A stretch of 64,000 nt of DNA, from assembly GCF_900112225.1 (NCBI RefSeq), contig NZ_FOLD01000025.1, positions 28,186-92,185 on the forward strand. The letters run 5' to 3'. Below are positions 27,513 through 36,694 of this stretch, in pieces. Made by a program: the position numbers and the translations under genes. Origin of the DNA: Massilia yuzhufengensis (GTDB taxonomy: Bacteria > Pseudomonadota > Gammaproteobacteria > Burkholderiales > Burkholderiaceae_D). The notes below the pieces were generated by a model. That model was not told the origin of the DNA. It did no database searches and worked only from the letters and a program-made list of their open reading frames with translations. The number at the start of each line of letters is the position of its first letter. Positions within the stretch are counted from its first letter, which is position 1.

Positions 27513-28868
27513 TCAGCCCTGCCCTGCGGGGCGCGGCACCGCCCGCGGCGCCGTCGACGCCCGCCGCACGGCCGAAGCCAGCAGCCGCGCGCCCTGTCGC
27601 ACCTGGGCCGGGCTGTGCCGGGCCATCAGCTGCAGGCGCAGGCGCGCGGCGCCCAGCGGCACGCCGGGAAATTCCATCGGGTTGACGAACACCTGCGCGC
27701 GCGCCAGCAGCATGCCGGCGATGCGCGTGGCCGCTTCGCTGCCGGTCCACAGCGGCACGATCGGCGATGGCGCGCCGATGCAGTGCATTCCCTCCTCCAG
27801 CAGCAGCGCGCGCAGCTCGACCGCATTGCGCATCAGGTCCGCGCGCAGCCGCTCCCCTTCGCTGCCAGTCGCGATGCGCAGGCATTCGAGCACCGTGGCC
27901 GCCTGCACCGGCGAGAGCGCATTCGAAAACATGTGCGGCCCGGCGAACAGCTGCAGCTGGCGCCGCGCGCTGCGCTGCGAACAGGCCACGAAGCCGCCGT
28001 TCGAGGCGAAGGTCTTGGAGAACGCGCCCATCACGATATCGATCTTGCCCAGCATGCCTTGAGCCCCGATCGCGCCCGTGCCGCCCGGGCCCATCGCCCC
28101 GAGGTCGTGGGCCACGTCCACCAGCAGCGTGGCGCCGTACTCGCGGCACAGGTATTGCAGCAGCGGCAGGTCGGGACTGTCGGCGTCCATGCTGAACAGC
28201 CCTTCCGTGATCACCAGGATCGCACCGCTGCCGTCGATCGCGCGGATCCCGGCCAGCAGCTCGCGCACATGGTCGCAATCGAGGTGCCGGTAGGCCGCCA
28301 CATTGCGTGTCGCCGCGGCCGCGCCCTGGCGCAGCGAAGCATGCGCGAGCTGGTCGATCAGCACATGGTCGGCGCCGTGCACCAGCGCGGTCACGGCGCC
28401 GAAAGCCGCGCCCCAGCCGGTCGGGAACAGCACCACCTGCTGGCAGCGCAGCAACTCGCCGAGGGCGCGTTCCAGCGCATTCGAATGGCGGCTGTTGCCG
28501 AGCAGGACAGCGGAACCGGCGCTGTGCGGGCCGCATTCGGCCAGGGCCCGCATGGCCGCGTCGATCACGGCTGGGTGCGAGGCCAGCGACAGGTAGTCCT
28601 GCGAGGCGAAGTTGATGCCCTGGGCCGCCGCCAGGCCATCGCCCTCGACGGTGGCCAGCGGCGCCGGGGGGCCGTCGAGCGTGCGGCCGTAGGGCCAAAC
28701 CCCGTTGCGCACCCGCAGCGCGCACCACTCCTCGAGCGGGGCCGAGCGGCGCAACAGGTCCTGGCCGCGCGGCTGCTTGAACAGTGCGACGTTGCCCCCC
28801 AGCGCGCCGGAGGCGGCCAGCGCGTCCAGGTCGTGGGAGGGATCAAAGGGAATCGGTTCGTTCAGCAC
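27513..28868 (-). CDS. Alpha-oxoamine synthase-type PLP enzyme (BioF/KBL/SPT family)
   Basis: 451 residues, fold-type I. Signatures: NFASQDYLSLASHP near residue 86, DVAHDLG (251-257, contacting the PLP ring) and the Schiff-base Lys285 in GAFSKTFASNGG. The family condenses an acyl-CoA/ACP with an amino acid (8-amino-7-oxononanoate synthase, 2-amino-3-ketobutyrate ligase, serine palmitoyltransferase). No biotin, threonine-degradation or sphingolipid genes are nearby, and an N-terminal extension of about 60 residues precedes the core, so substrate is open. It ends 84 bases from gltX and starts 41 bases from the next GGDEF-EAL gene. Confidence 0.8.
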   Translation of the reverse strand: MLNEPIPFDPSHDLDALAASGALGGNVALFKQPRGQDLLRRSAPLEEWCALRVRNGVWPYGRTLDGPPAPLATVEGDGLAAAQGINFASQDYLSLASHPAVIDAAMRALAECGPHSAGSAVLLGNSRHSNALERALGELLRCQQVVLFPTGWGAAFGAVTALVHGADHVLIDQLAHASLRQGAAAATRNVAAYRHLDCDHVRELLAGIRAIDGSGAILVITEGLFSMDADSPDLPLLQYLCREYGATLLVDVAHDLGAMGPGGTGAIGAQGMLGKIDIVMGAFSKTFASNGGFVACSQRSARRQLQLFAGPHMFSNALSPVQAATVLECLRIATGSEGERLRADLMRNAVELRALLLEEGMHCIGAPSPIVPLWTGSEAATRIAGMLLARAQVFVNPMEFPGVPLGAARLRLQLMARHSPAQVRQGARLLASAVRRASTAPRAVPRPAGQG

Positions 28869-28909
28869 GGTATCCTCCGGGGAGTCAAATGAGCGTCAAG
28901 GCGAATCGG

Positions 28910-31414
28910 TCAAGCGGGAACCAGCGGCGCCGCCTCGACCTGGCGCGCCAGCATGGCCGCCACCTCGCCAGGCGGCAGCGGCCGGGCGAACAGGTAGCCC
29001 TGGGCCGCGTCGCAGCCCATCGCGCACAGGTCGGCCAGCTGCTCGGGGGTCTCGACCGCCTCGGCGATCACCTCCAGGCCCAGCCGGTGCGCCATCGCGA
29101 CGATCGCCTCGGCGATCGCATACGAACGGCCGCGCCCACCGGCCGCGCCAAGCCGGCGCACGAACAGGCCGTCCATCTTGAGGATGTCCACCGGCAGCTC
29201 GGACAGGTAGTTCAGGCTCGAATAGCCGGTGCCGAAATCGTCGATCGACACCAGCACGCCGGCCTGGCGCAGCCCGCTCATCAGCGCGCAATTGCCGGCC
29301 AGATCTTCGATCAGCATGCCCTCGGTGATTTCCAGGTCGAGGCAGCGCGCCGGCATGCCGGTTTCCGCCAGGATCGCCATTACCCGCGCCGGCAAGCCCG
29401 GCTCCTTGAGCTGGCGCGCCGACAAATTGACCGCGGTCTTGATCTCGGGGAGCCCGGCTTCGCACCAGGCGCGGTTCTGCGCGCAGGCGGTGCGCAGCGC
29501 CCAGTCGCCGATCGGGACGATCATCCCGGTCTCCTCGGCCAGCGGGATGAAGCGGCTAGGTGCGATGCGGCCGTACACCGGATGCTGCCAGCGCAGCAGC
29601 GCCTCGACCCCGACGACGCGCCGCCTGTCCAGGTCGAGCTGGGGCTGGTATTCGAGGAACAGCTGGCCCTGCGCCAGCGCGTCGCGCAAGCCGTTCTTGA
29701 GGGCCAGGCGCTCGCTCTGCGGCTGCACGGTGTCGCCCGAATACACCTGCACGCAGTTCTCGCCCCAGCGCTTGGCGCCGCGCATGGCGATGTCGGCGCG
29801 CTTGAGCAGCGCATCGAGGTCGCAGTCGGCCGCCGGATACAGGGCCACGCCCACCGCCAGCGTGACGAAGCACTCGCGCCCGGCCACCGTGAGCGGCAGC
29901 CCGAAGCGGTCGAGCACCTTCTCGGCCACCACCTGGGCGTCGGATGTATAGCCCAGGTCTTCCAGCAGGGCGATGAATTCGTCGCCGCCCCAGCGCGCCA
30001 CGGTGTCGGAATCGCGCAGGCAGCGCCGGATCGCGGCGCCGGCCTGGCTCAGCAGGGTGTCGCCCGCCTCGTAGCCGAGTTCGTCGTTGATCTCCTTGAA
30101 GCCATTGATATTGAGCAGCAGCAGCGCCACCAGGCGGCGGTTGCGGTTGGCCCGGTCCATCGCATGGCGCAGGCGGTCGCGCAGCAGGTTGCGGTTGAGC
30201 AGGCCGGTAAGCTGGTCGCACTGCCCGCTTTCCTTCGCCGGGGTGACGCTGGCCGGCGCGGGCGCCGGGGCCAGCGGGCCGCGCTGGTCGTCGTCGTGGC
30301 ACTGGACCCGGTTGCGCCCGAGCGACTTGGCCGCATACAGCGCCTCGTCGGCGCGCCCGATGGCCTGCGCCACCTCTTCGCCCAGCCGGTACTCGGCCAC
30401 GCCCACCGACACCGTCAGCGTGATCTCGCTGCCGGCATCCATGCAGCGCAGGCCGGCGATCACACGCCGCACGCGCTCGGCCAGCACCACCGCGTCCAGC
30501 GCGGGCGTCTCGGGCAGCATCAGCAGGAACTCTTCGCCGCCGTAGCGCCCGAAGGCGTCGGTGGCGCGGATCTGGCCCTGCACGGCCTGCGCGAAGCTGC
30601 GCAGCACCGCGTCGCCGGCCGCGTGGCCATAGGTGTCGTTGATGCGCTTGAAGAAATCGATGTCGAACAGGCACAGGCAGAAGGCCCGGCCGTTGCGGTC
30701 GCTGCGCTCCTTCTCCCGGTCGATCAGGCCGAGCAGGAAGCGGCGGTTGTGGCTGCCGGTGAGCTCGTCGCGGATCGCCAGCTCGTTGATGGTCGAGAGC
30801 GCGCGCTGCAGCTTGATGAAGCCTTCGGTCTTGGTCAGCTCGAACAGCAGCACGAACACCAGCAGCACCACGTACAGGCCCAGGTTGCAGATCAGGTGCA
30901 GCAGCGGCATGTCCAGCTGCGGCGCGGGCGGCGTGGCCATGCCGAAGGCGGGCAGGCCCCAGATGGTGGTGGCGGCGGCGCAGCTCATCACCAGCCAGAA
31001 CACGCCGCTGGCCACGCCGCCCAGGAACATCGCCACCACCGGCGCCGTGATCAGCCAGCTGGCGGTGGGCGCGTGGATGCCGCCCAGGTGCCAGGTCAGC
31101 CAGGTGAAATTGAAGAACAGCGCGCACAGGAACAGTTCGCGCGCCGCGGCGATGCTGCCGCTGACGCGCAGCACCGGCGGCGCCATCAGCATGAACAGGC
31201 AGCAGGCCAGGATCTCGAAGGCCGCCAGCTTCAGGCCCAGCAGCCAATAGGCCAGCGCATACAGCGGCCCGGCGGTGGCGGCCATCAGCGCCGCATTGAC
31301 GACGTTCTCGGCCCGCGCCTGCACGGCGGCGTCCAGCCGAAGCTGGACCGGCACGAACAGGTGGGCGGCGTCCAGGTAACGCCCGCGCCACCGCTGTCTG
31401 CTGTTGTCGCTCAT
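28910..31414 (-). CDS. Membrane GGDEF-GGDEF-EAL cyclic-di-GMP protein
   Basis: 834 residues. N-terminal hydrophobic region (about 40-210) with six or so membrane spans, MASE-like. GGDEF 1 (about 230-390) has RYGGEEF with an RATD inhibitory site five residues before it. GGDEF 2 (about 405-565) has RWGGDEF with RDSD in the same place, so both look catalytically competent. EAL domain (about 575-825) keeps EALLRW, NLSARQ, ITEG, IDDFGTGYSSL, KMDG and EAVET, so it should also be active. ATG 31414 is chosen; GTG 31432 is an alternative. Faces mrp on the same strand with a 112-bp gap. Confidence 0.92.
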   Translation of the reverse strand: MSDNSRQRWRGRYLDAAHLFVPVQLRLDAAVQARAENVVNAALMAATAGPLYALAYWLLGLKLAAFEILACCLFMLMAPPVLRVSGSIAAARELFLCALFFNFTWLTWHLGGIHAPTASWLITAPVVAMFLGGVASGVFWLVMSCAAATTIWGLPAFGMATPPAPQLDMPLLHLICNLGLYVVLLVFVLLFELTKTEGFIKLQRALSTINELAIRDELTGSHNRRFLLGLIDREKERSDRNGRAFCLCLFDIDFFKRINDTYGHAAGDAVLRSFAQAVQGQIRATDAFGRYGGEEFLLMLPETPALDAVVLAERVRRVIAGLRCMDAGSEITLTVSVGVAEYRLGEEVAQAIGRADEALYAAKSLGRNRVQCHDDDQRGPLAPAPAPASVTPAKESGQCDQLTGLLNRNLLRDRLRHAMDRANRNRRLVALLLLNINGFKEINDELGYEAGDTLLSQAGAAIRRCLRDSDTVARWGGDEFIALLEDLGYTSDAQVVAEKVLDRFGLPLTVAGRECFVTLAVGVALYPAADCDLDALLKRADIAMRGAKRWGENCVQVYSGDTVQPQSERLALKNGLRDALAQGQLFLEYQPQLDLDRRRVVGVEALLRWQHPVYGRIAPSRFIPLAEETGMIVPIGDWALRTACAQNRAWCEAGLPEIKTAVNLSARQLKEPGLPARVMAILAETGMPARCLDLEITEGMLIEDLAGNCALMSGLRQAGVLVSIDDFGTGYSSLNYLSELPVDILKMDGLFVRRLGAAGGRGRSYAIAEAIVAMAHRLGLEVIAEAVETPEQLADLCAMGCDAAQGYLFARPLPPGEVAAMLARQVEAAPLVPA

Positions 31415-31526
31415 CGGATTCCCATGGGCCACGCTCTAAATTCTGAGTGTGGCAGGAAAATTCCGGTCGACTTTATTTTCAAACAGAAAGATGCAGGATG
31501 AATCCTGCATCCCTGCTTCGCCCGGC

Positions 31527-32615
31527 TCAGTCGTTCTTGACGACGATGCTCGGGAACTTGCTGGTCATGTCCTTTGCCTTCTCGGCCACTTTCACCGCGA
31601 CCTTGCGTGCGATCTCTTTATAGATCGCCGCCACCGGGCCGTCCGGATCGGCCACCACGGTCGGGCGGCCGGAATCGGTCTGCTCGCGGATCGACAGGGT
31701 CAGCGGCAGCGCGCCGAGGAATTCCACGCCGAAGTCGCGGCACATCTTCTCGCCGCCGCCCTGGCCGAAGATCGCTTCGGTGTGGCCGCAGTTGGAGCAG
31801 ATGTGGGTACTCATGTTCTCCACCACGCCGATGATCGGGATGCCGACCTTCTCGAACATCTTGAGGCCCTTGCGGGCGTCGAGTAGCGCGATGTCCTGGG
31901 GCGTGGTGACGATCACGGCGCCGGTGACCGGCACCTTTTGCGACAGCGTCAGCTGGATGTCGCCGGTGCCTGGCGGCATGTCGACGATCAGGTAGTCGAG
32001 GTCGCGCCAGTTGGTCTGCTCGAGCAGCTGCTGCAGCGCGCCGGTGACCATCGGGCCGCGCCAGACCATCGGCTCGTCCGGGTCGATCATGAAGCCGATC
32101 GAGGACACCTGCACGCCGTGGTTTTCCAGCGGCTCCATGGTCTTGCCATCAGTGCTTTCCGGGCGTCCGCTGATGCCGAGCATCATCGGCTGCGAAGGGC
32201 CGTAGATGTCGGCGTCGAGGATGCCGACGCTGGCGCCTTCGGCGGCCAGCGCCAGGGCCAGGTTGACGGCCGTGGTCGATTTGCCCACGCCGCCCTTGCC
32301 GGACGCCACCGCGATGATGTTCTTCACGTTCGGCATGACTTTCAGGCCGCGCTGGACCGCGTGCGACAGGATCTTGCTGTAGACCTTGACCGCCACGCCG
32401 CCCACGCCCGGCAGCCCCTTCAGTGCCGCGGTGACGCTGTCGCGCACGGGGGCGAACTGGCTGGCCGCCGGATAGCCCAGCTCGACGTCGAGGGCCACGT
32501 CGGCGCCGCTGAGGGTGATGTTCTTGATCGACTTGGAAGAAACATAATCCTTGCCGGTGTTAGGATCGATAACCGTCGACAAAATTGCCTTGACGTCGTT
32601 CTCAGTAATGCTCAT
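31527..32615 (-). CDS. mrp: Mrp/ApbC iron-sulfur cluster carrier
   Basis: 362-residue P-loop ATPase that carries and transfers Fe-S clusters. N-terminal MIP18/DUF59-like domain (1-90), deviant Walker A ASGKGGVGKSTT, DADIYGPSQP, IVDMPPGTGD, and the cluster-binding ICSNCGH (CxxC) near residue 270. Start MSITEND at 32615 has GGGAGAA upstream; a longer in-frame frame to 32693 lacks homology. Divergent from metG with a 150-bp shared control region, an arrangement common in Proteobacteria. Confidence 0.95.
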   Translation of the reverse strand: MSITENDVKAILSTVIDPNTGKDYVSSKSIKNITLSGADVALDVELGYPAASQFAPVRDSVTAALKGLPGVGGVAVKVYSKILSHAVQRGLKVMPNVKNIIAVASGKGGVGKSTTAVNLALALAAEGASVGILDADIYGPSQPMMLGISGRPESTDGKTMEPLENHGVQVSSIGFMIDPDEPMVWRGPMVTGALQQLLEQTNWRDLDYLIVDMPPGTGDIQLTLSQKVPVTGAVIVTTPQDIALLDARKGLKMFEKVGIPIIGVVENMSTHICSNCGHTEAIFGQGGGEKMCRDFGVEFLGALPLTLSIREQTDSGRPTVVADPDGPVAAIYKEIARKVAVKVAEKAKDMTSKFPSIVVKND

Positions 32616-32765
32616 GTATTTCTCCCGTGTGATGGGCCGAAGTGTAGCGCAAAATGCACGCCACCCTCTTGTCGTAATGGCAAATTCGACCAATGGCCCC
32701 TGCGCGACAAGGGCTATCCGCTGTTAAAATGCTTGTTTCCTAAAACCTAAAGCGCTTCGACTACC

Positions 32766-34895
32766 ATGACCCGCAAGCTGTTCGTCACCACCGCCCTGCC
32801 CTACGCCAACGCTGCCTTCCATATCGGCCACATGATGGAATACATCCAGGCCGACATCTGGGTCCGGTTCCAGCGAATGCAGCGCGACAACGGCAGCCAG
32901 CGCGAAGTGCATTTCGTCTGCGCCGACGATACCCACGGCACCCCGATCATGATCGCGGCCGAAAAAGAAGGCATCACGCCCCAGGAATTCGTGGCCAAGA
33001 TCGCCGCCGGGCGCCCGCAATACCTGGACGGCTTCCACATCGCCTTCGACAACTGGTATTCGACCGATTCGCCGGAAAACGTCGAACTCTCGCAGGGCAT
33101 CTACCGCAAGCTGCGCGATGCCGGCCTGATCGTCACCAAGACCGTCGACCGCTTCTATGACCCGGTCAAGGGCATGTTCCTGGCCGACCGCAATATCAAG
33201 GGCGAATGCCCGGTGTGCCATGCCAAGGACCAGTACGGCGACAACTGCGAAGTCTGCGGCGCCGCCTACCAGCCCACCGAGCTGGTCAACCCGTTCTCGG
33301 TATTTACCGGCTCGACCCCGGTCCTCAAGCCTTCGGAACAGTATTTCTTCAAGCTGTCCGACCCGCGCTGCTTCGCGTTTCTCAAGGAATGGCTGAACAC
33401 CCCGGGCCGCCTGCAGCCGGAAATGGTCAACAAGGTGTCGGAGTGGCTGGGCGAAGCCGGCGAAAAGCTGGCCGACTGGGACATTTCCCGCGACGCGCCC
33501 TATTTCGGCATCCCGATTCCTGATGCGCCGGGCAAGTTCTTCTACGTGTGGCTGGATGCGCCAGTGGGCTACCTGGCTTCGCTGAAGAATTATTTCGACA
33601 AGAAGGGCCTCGATGTCGACGCCTTCCTGCATGCGCCAGGCGCCGAACAGGTTCACTTCATCGGCAAGGACATCGTGTCCTTCCACCTGCTGTTCTGGCC
33701 GGCGATGCTCAATTTCTCGGGCCACCCGATCATCGACGGCCTGAAAGTGGCCGTGCATGGCCACCTGACCGTCAACAACGAAAAGATGTCGAAGTCGCGC
33801 GGCACCGGCATTTCGCCGCTGCGCTACCTCGAACTGGGCATGAACCCGGAATGGCTGCGCTACTACCTGGCCTTCAAGCTGAACTCGAAGGTGGAAGACC
33901 TCGACTTCAACGGCGAAGACTTCGTGGCCCGCGTGAACAGCGACCTGATCGGTAAATACGTCAACATCGCCAGCCGCTGCGCCGGCTTCATTGCCAAGAA
34001 ATTCGACGGCAAGCTGGCCGACAGCCTGTCCGCCACCGCCAAGGGCTGGATCTGCAAGGCCCTGATGAACGACGGCGCCGAGCGCCAGGCCAGCATCGCC
34101 GCCAGTTTCGAAGCGCGCGACTACGGCCGCGCGATGCGCGAGATCATGGAGATCACCGACGTCGTCAACCAGTACGTGGACGAGAACAAGCCCTGGCTGC
34201 TGGCCAAGGACGAGTCGAAACTGGCCGAACTGCACGACGTCTGCACCACCGCGCTGATCCTGTTCCGCCAGCTGACCATCATGCTCTCGCCGGTGCTGCC
34301 GCAGGTCGCCGCCCGCGTGGGCGAGTTCCTCGGCGACGGCGAACTGAGCTGGCTTGACACCCACGGCGCGGCCGTCTACGACACCATGCTGGGCCGCTCG
34401 ATCGGCGCCTACAACCACCTGATGCAGCGCGTGGATGCGAAGATGGTCGAGAATTTGTTCGACAAGCCGGCGGCGGTGGCAACGCCTGCAGTGGCTCCCG
34501 CGGCCGAACTTGCTGCTGACGCGACTCCTGCCGGCGACATCGAAGAACTGGCCCCGGAAATCTCGATCGACGATTTCACCAGGATCGACCTGCGCGTGGC
34601 CCGCATCGTCAACTGCGAACACGTCGAAGGCGCCGGCAAGCTGCTGCGCCTGACCCTCGACGTGGGCGAAGGCCGCCACCGCAACGTGTTCTCGGGCATC
34701 AAGTCGGCCTACAAGCCGGAAGATCTGGTCGGCAAGCTGACCGTCATGGTCGCCAACCTGGCGCCGCGCAAGATGAAGTTCGGCGTGTCGGAAGGCATGG
34801 TGCTGTGCGCGTCGGCGGCGGATGAAAAGACCAATCCGGGGCTGTATTTGCTCGATCCGATGGCGGGGGCGACGCCGGGGATGCGGATTCGCTAA
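32766..34895 (+). CDS. metG: Methionyl-tRNA synthetase
   Basis: 709-residue class I synthetase charging both initiator and elongator tRNA-Met. HIGH at residues 19-22, zinc knuckle CPVCHAKDQYGDNCEVC, KMSKS in NNEKMSKSRGT, anticodon domain, then a Pro/Ala-rich linker and the C-terminal EMAP-II/Trbp111-like tRNA-binding domain (about 590-709) that makes the enzyme dimeric. The promoter is weak in sequence: TAAAAT at 32725-32730 with no good -35. A palindromic repeat follows the stop. Confidence 0.97.
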   Translation: MTRKLFVTTALPYANAAFHIGHMMEYIQADIWVRFQRMQRDNGSQREVHFVCADDTHGTPIMIAAEKEGITPQEFVAKIAAGRPQYLDGFHIAFDNWYSTDSPENVELSQGIYRKLRDAGLIVTKTVDRFYDPVKGMFLADRNIKGECPVCHAKDQYGDNCEVCGAAYQPTELVNPFSVFTGSTPVLKPSEQYFFKLSDPRCFAFLKEWLNTPGRLQPEMVNKVSEWLGEAGEKLADWDISRDAPYFGIPIPDAPGKFFYVWLDAPVGYLASLKNYFDKKGLDVDAFLHAPGAEQVHFIGKDIVSFHLLFWPAMLNFSGHPIIDGLKVAVHGHLTVNNEKMSKSRGTGISPLRYLELGMNPEWLRYYLAFKLNSKVEDLDFNGEDFVARVNSDLIGKYVNIASRCAGFIAKKFDGKLADSLSATAKGWICKALMNDGAERQASIAASFEARDYGRAMREIMEITDVVNQYVDENKPWLLAKDESKLAELHDVCTTALILFRQLTIMLSPVLPQVAARVGEFLGDGELSWLDTHGAAVYDTMLGRSIGAYNHLMQRVDAKMVENLFDKPAAVATPAVAPAAELAADATPAGDIEELAPEISIDDFTRIDLRVARIVNCEHVEGAGKLLRLTLDVGEGRHRNVFSGIKSAYKPEDLVGKLTVMVANLAPRKMKFGVSEGMVLCASAADEKTNPGLYLLDPMAGATPGMRIR

Positions 34896-34911
34896 CTGGT
34901 TTCACAGTAAA

Positions 34912-34939
34912 TTGGGTTCCGGCCTGCGCCGGAACCCAA
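34912..34939. repeat. Palindromic intergenic repeat, copy 1, after metG
   Basis: Perfect 12-bp stem TTGGGTTCCGGC with GCCGGAACCCAA and a CTGC loop, 16 bases after the metG stop. The same loop and stem design occurs at 39368-39395. It may act as a terminator for metG, but there is no T-tract. Confidence 0.7.
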
Positions 34940-35083
34940 GTTCGCCGCATCCCCAAACCACCCCCCAAAATCCCGCCCACGCCCCTCCCCAGCGTTATAA
35001 TGGCGTGTTTTTTCTGAAACCCGCACCGGTGCCCATCCGCCGGTCAGCCCTCTTCAGACCATACAAGATAGGTAGATAATAAG

Positions 35084-36400
35084 ATGACCGAATTGACTCC
35101 TCTCCGCCACATCCCGCAAGCCAACGTGTTCCGCAAAGGCGATGTGTTCGTCCTGTTCGGCGAACTGTTCGGCCGCGGCTACGTGAACGGTCTGATCGAC
35201 GAGGCACGCGCAGCCGGCATGAGCATTGTCGGCATCACCGTCGGCCGCCGCGATGAGACCGGCGCCCTGCGCGCGCTGGACGCGGCCGAGCTGGCCGAGG
35301 CGGAAGAGAAGCTCGGTGGCCGCATCATCAATGTGCCGCTGATGGCCGGCTTCGACATGGACGCACCGGAAGGCGAGCAGAACCCGACCGAAATGCTGGC
35401 CAACGTCAAGCTCAAGACCTGGCAGGACGACAAGCTGGACTGGGAAAAGATCGAGCGCTGCCGCGAAGCCGGCGTGCGCCGCTTCACCACCGGCGCGGCC
35501 CAGGCAATGGCTGAGATCGACAAGCTCATCCCGGAAGGCGCCAATGTCTTCTTCGCCCACACCATGGCCGGCGGCATCCCGAAGATCAAGGCCTTCCTGG
35601 CCATCGCCAACCGCATCTACAAGGGCCGCGGCGAGCGCTTCGAGTCCTCGCGCGCCCTGCTCGACAGCGACCTGGGCAAGCTGATCCTGATGAACTTCGA
35701 CGAAGTCACGGCCAACACCCTCAAGTACCTGATCGACGCCTCAGCCCCGATCCGCGAGCGCGTGACGAAAGCGGGCGGCGAAGTGCGCTACACCGCCTAC
35801 GGCTACCACGGCACCGAGATCCTGATCGGCGGCCAGTACCAGTGGCAGACCTACACCAACTACACCCAGGGCTACGCCAAGATGCGCCTGGAGTCGATCG
35901 CGCAGGCGGCCTGGAACCAGGGCATCTACGCGACCGTGTTCAACTGCCCTGAAATCCGCACCAACTCGTCCGACATTTTTGTCGGGGTCGAGCTGTCGCT
36001 GTTCCCGCTGCTTACCGCCCTCAAGAAGGAAGGCGGCGGCGCCTGGGCTGACGAACAATGGAAGATTTGCCAGGAACTGCTGGGCGAAGGCACGTCGCTG
36101 GAATCGCTGCTGGCGACCATCGAGCGCTACAACAACGACGCCACCAGCGCCCACTTCCGCAACTTCGAAGCCTGGCCGATGGATAATACCCCCGAGCTGG
36201 CCGAGGTGATGATCGGCACCTCGGAAGACATCACCGCCCTGCACAAGGACCGCAAGGCCCTGATCACGGACCACCTGTCCAGCCTGGTGCTGGAAGGCGC
36301 CGGCCCGCTGATGTTCCATGGCGCGTCGGAAAAGATCGCTCCGGTGCTGTGGCTCGGCCACGACATCATCGCCCGCCAGCTGAACGCGCTGCACAAGTAA
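35084..36400 (+). CDS. Conserved 438-residue protein, possibly FabMG-type enoyl-ACP reductase
   Basis: The N-terminus (VFVLFGELFGRGYVNGLIDEA) has a beta strand, Gly-rich turn and helix as in a Rossmann nucleotide-binding fold, followed by GITVGRRDE. I recall proteins of this length and start being named enoyl-ACP reductase FabMG family, but cannot verify the match; the enzymatic role is therefore tentative. Soluble, no signal peptide. TATAAT at 34996-35001 gives a -10 about 85 bases upstream, without a clear -35. A GC-rich inverted repeat follows the stop. No fatty-acid genes are adjacent. Confidence 0.55.
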   Translation: MTELTPLRHIPQANVFRKGDVFVLFGELFGRGYVNGLIDEARAAGMSIVGITVGRRDETGALRALDAAELAEAEEKLGGRIINVPLMAGFDMDAPEGEQNPTEMLANVKLKTWQDDKLDWEKIERCREAGVRRFTTGAAQAMAEIDKLIPEGANVFFAHTMAGGIPKIKAFLAIANRIYKGRGERFESSRALLDSDLGKLILMNFDEVTANTLKYLIDASAPIRERVTKAGGEVRYTAYGYHGTEILIGGQYQWQTYTNYTQGYAKMRLESIAQAAWNQGIYATVFNCPEIRTNSSDIFVGVELSLFPLLTALKKEGGGAWADEQWKICQELLGEGTSLESLLATIERYNNDATSAHFRNFEAWPMDNTPELAEVMIGTSEDITALHKDRKALITDHLSSLVLEGAGPLMFHGASEKIAPVLWLGHDIIARQLNALHK

Positions 36401-36466
36401 ACTTGACGCGGGCACGCCGGGGGCCAAGAATCTCCCCCGGCCTTCCCCACATTCACTCCAGGTACC

Positions 36467-36676
36467 ATGATCTTCTCGAAAAAACACTCGCTCTACGAAT
36501 CCGAGCACACCCGGTTCATCAAGGAACTGAAAGCACAAACCCCGGGCATGGAAGCGCGCCAGCTCGAAGGCCGTTCGCTGCTGTGGGACAAGGCCCCGCT
36601 GTCGCTGGACGAGCAGGAGCGCGAGAAGCAGTCGCGCCTGCGCCAGAACGCCTACCCGTACCAGAACAAGGTCTGA
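36467..36676 (+). CDS. DUF3460 family protein
   Basis: 69 residues. YESEHTRFIKELK, then the RSLLWDK segment and the ending QNAYPYQNK match the pattern of DUF3460, a small soluble betaproteobacterial family of unknown function. It is found directly before scpA in related genomes and here ends 18 bases before scpA, so an operon is likely. Confidence 0.85.
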   Translation: MIFSKKHSLYESEHTRFIKELKAQTPGMEARQLEGRSLLWDKAPLSLDEQEREKQSRLRQNAYPYQNKV

Positions 36677-36694
36677 GGCCAGGGAAGCGCCCCC

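Noticed and set aside
28784..31501. 905-codon open frame opposite the GGDEF-EAL gene
   Set aside because: No motif; His/Gln/Arg-rich shadow of a well-supported gene.
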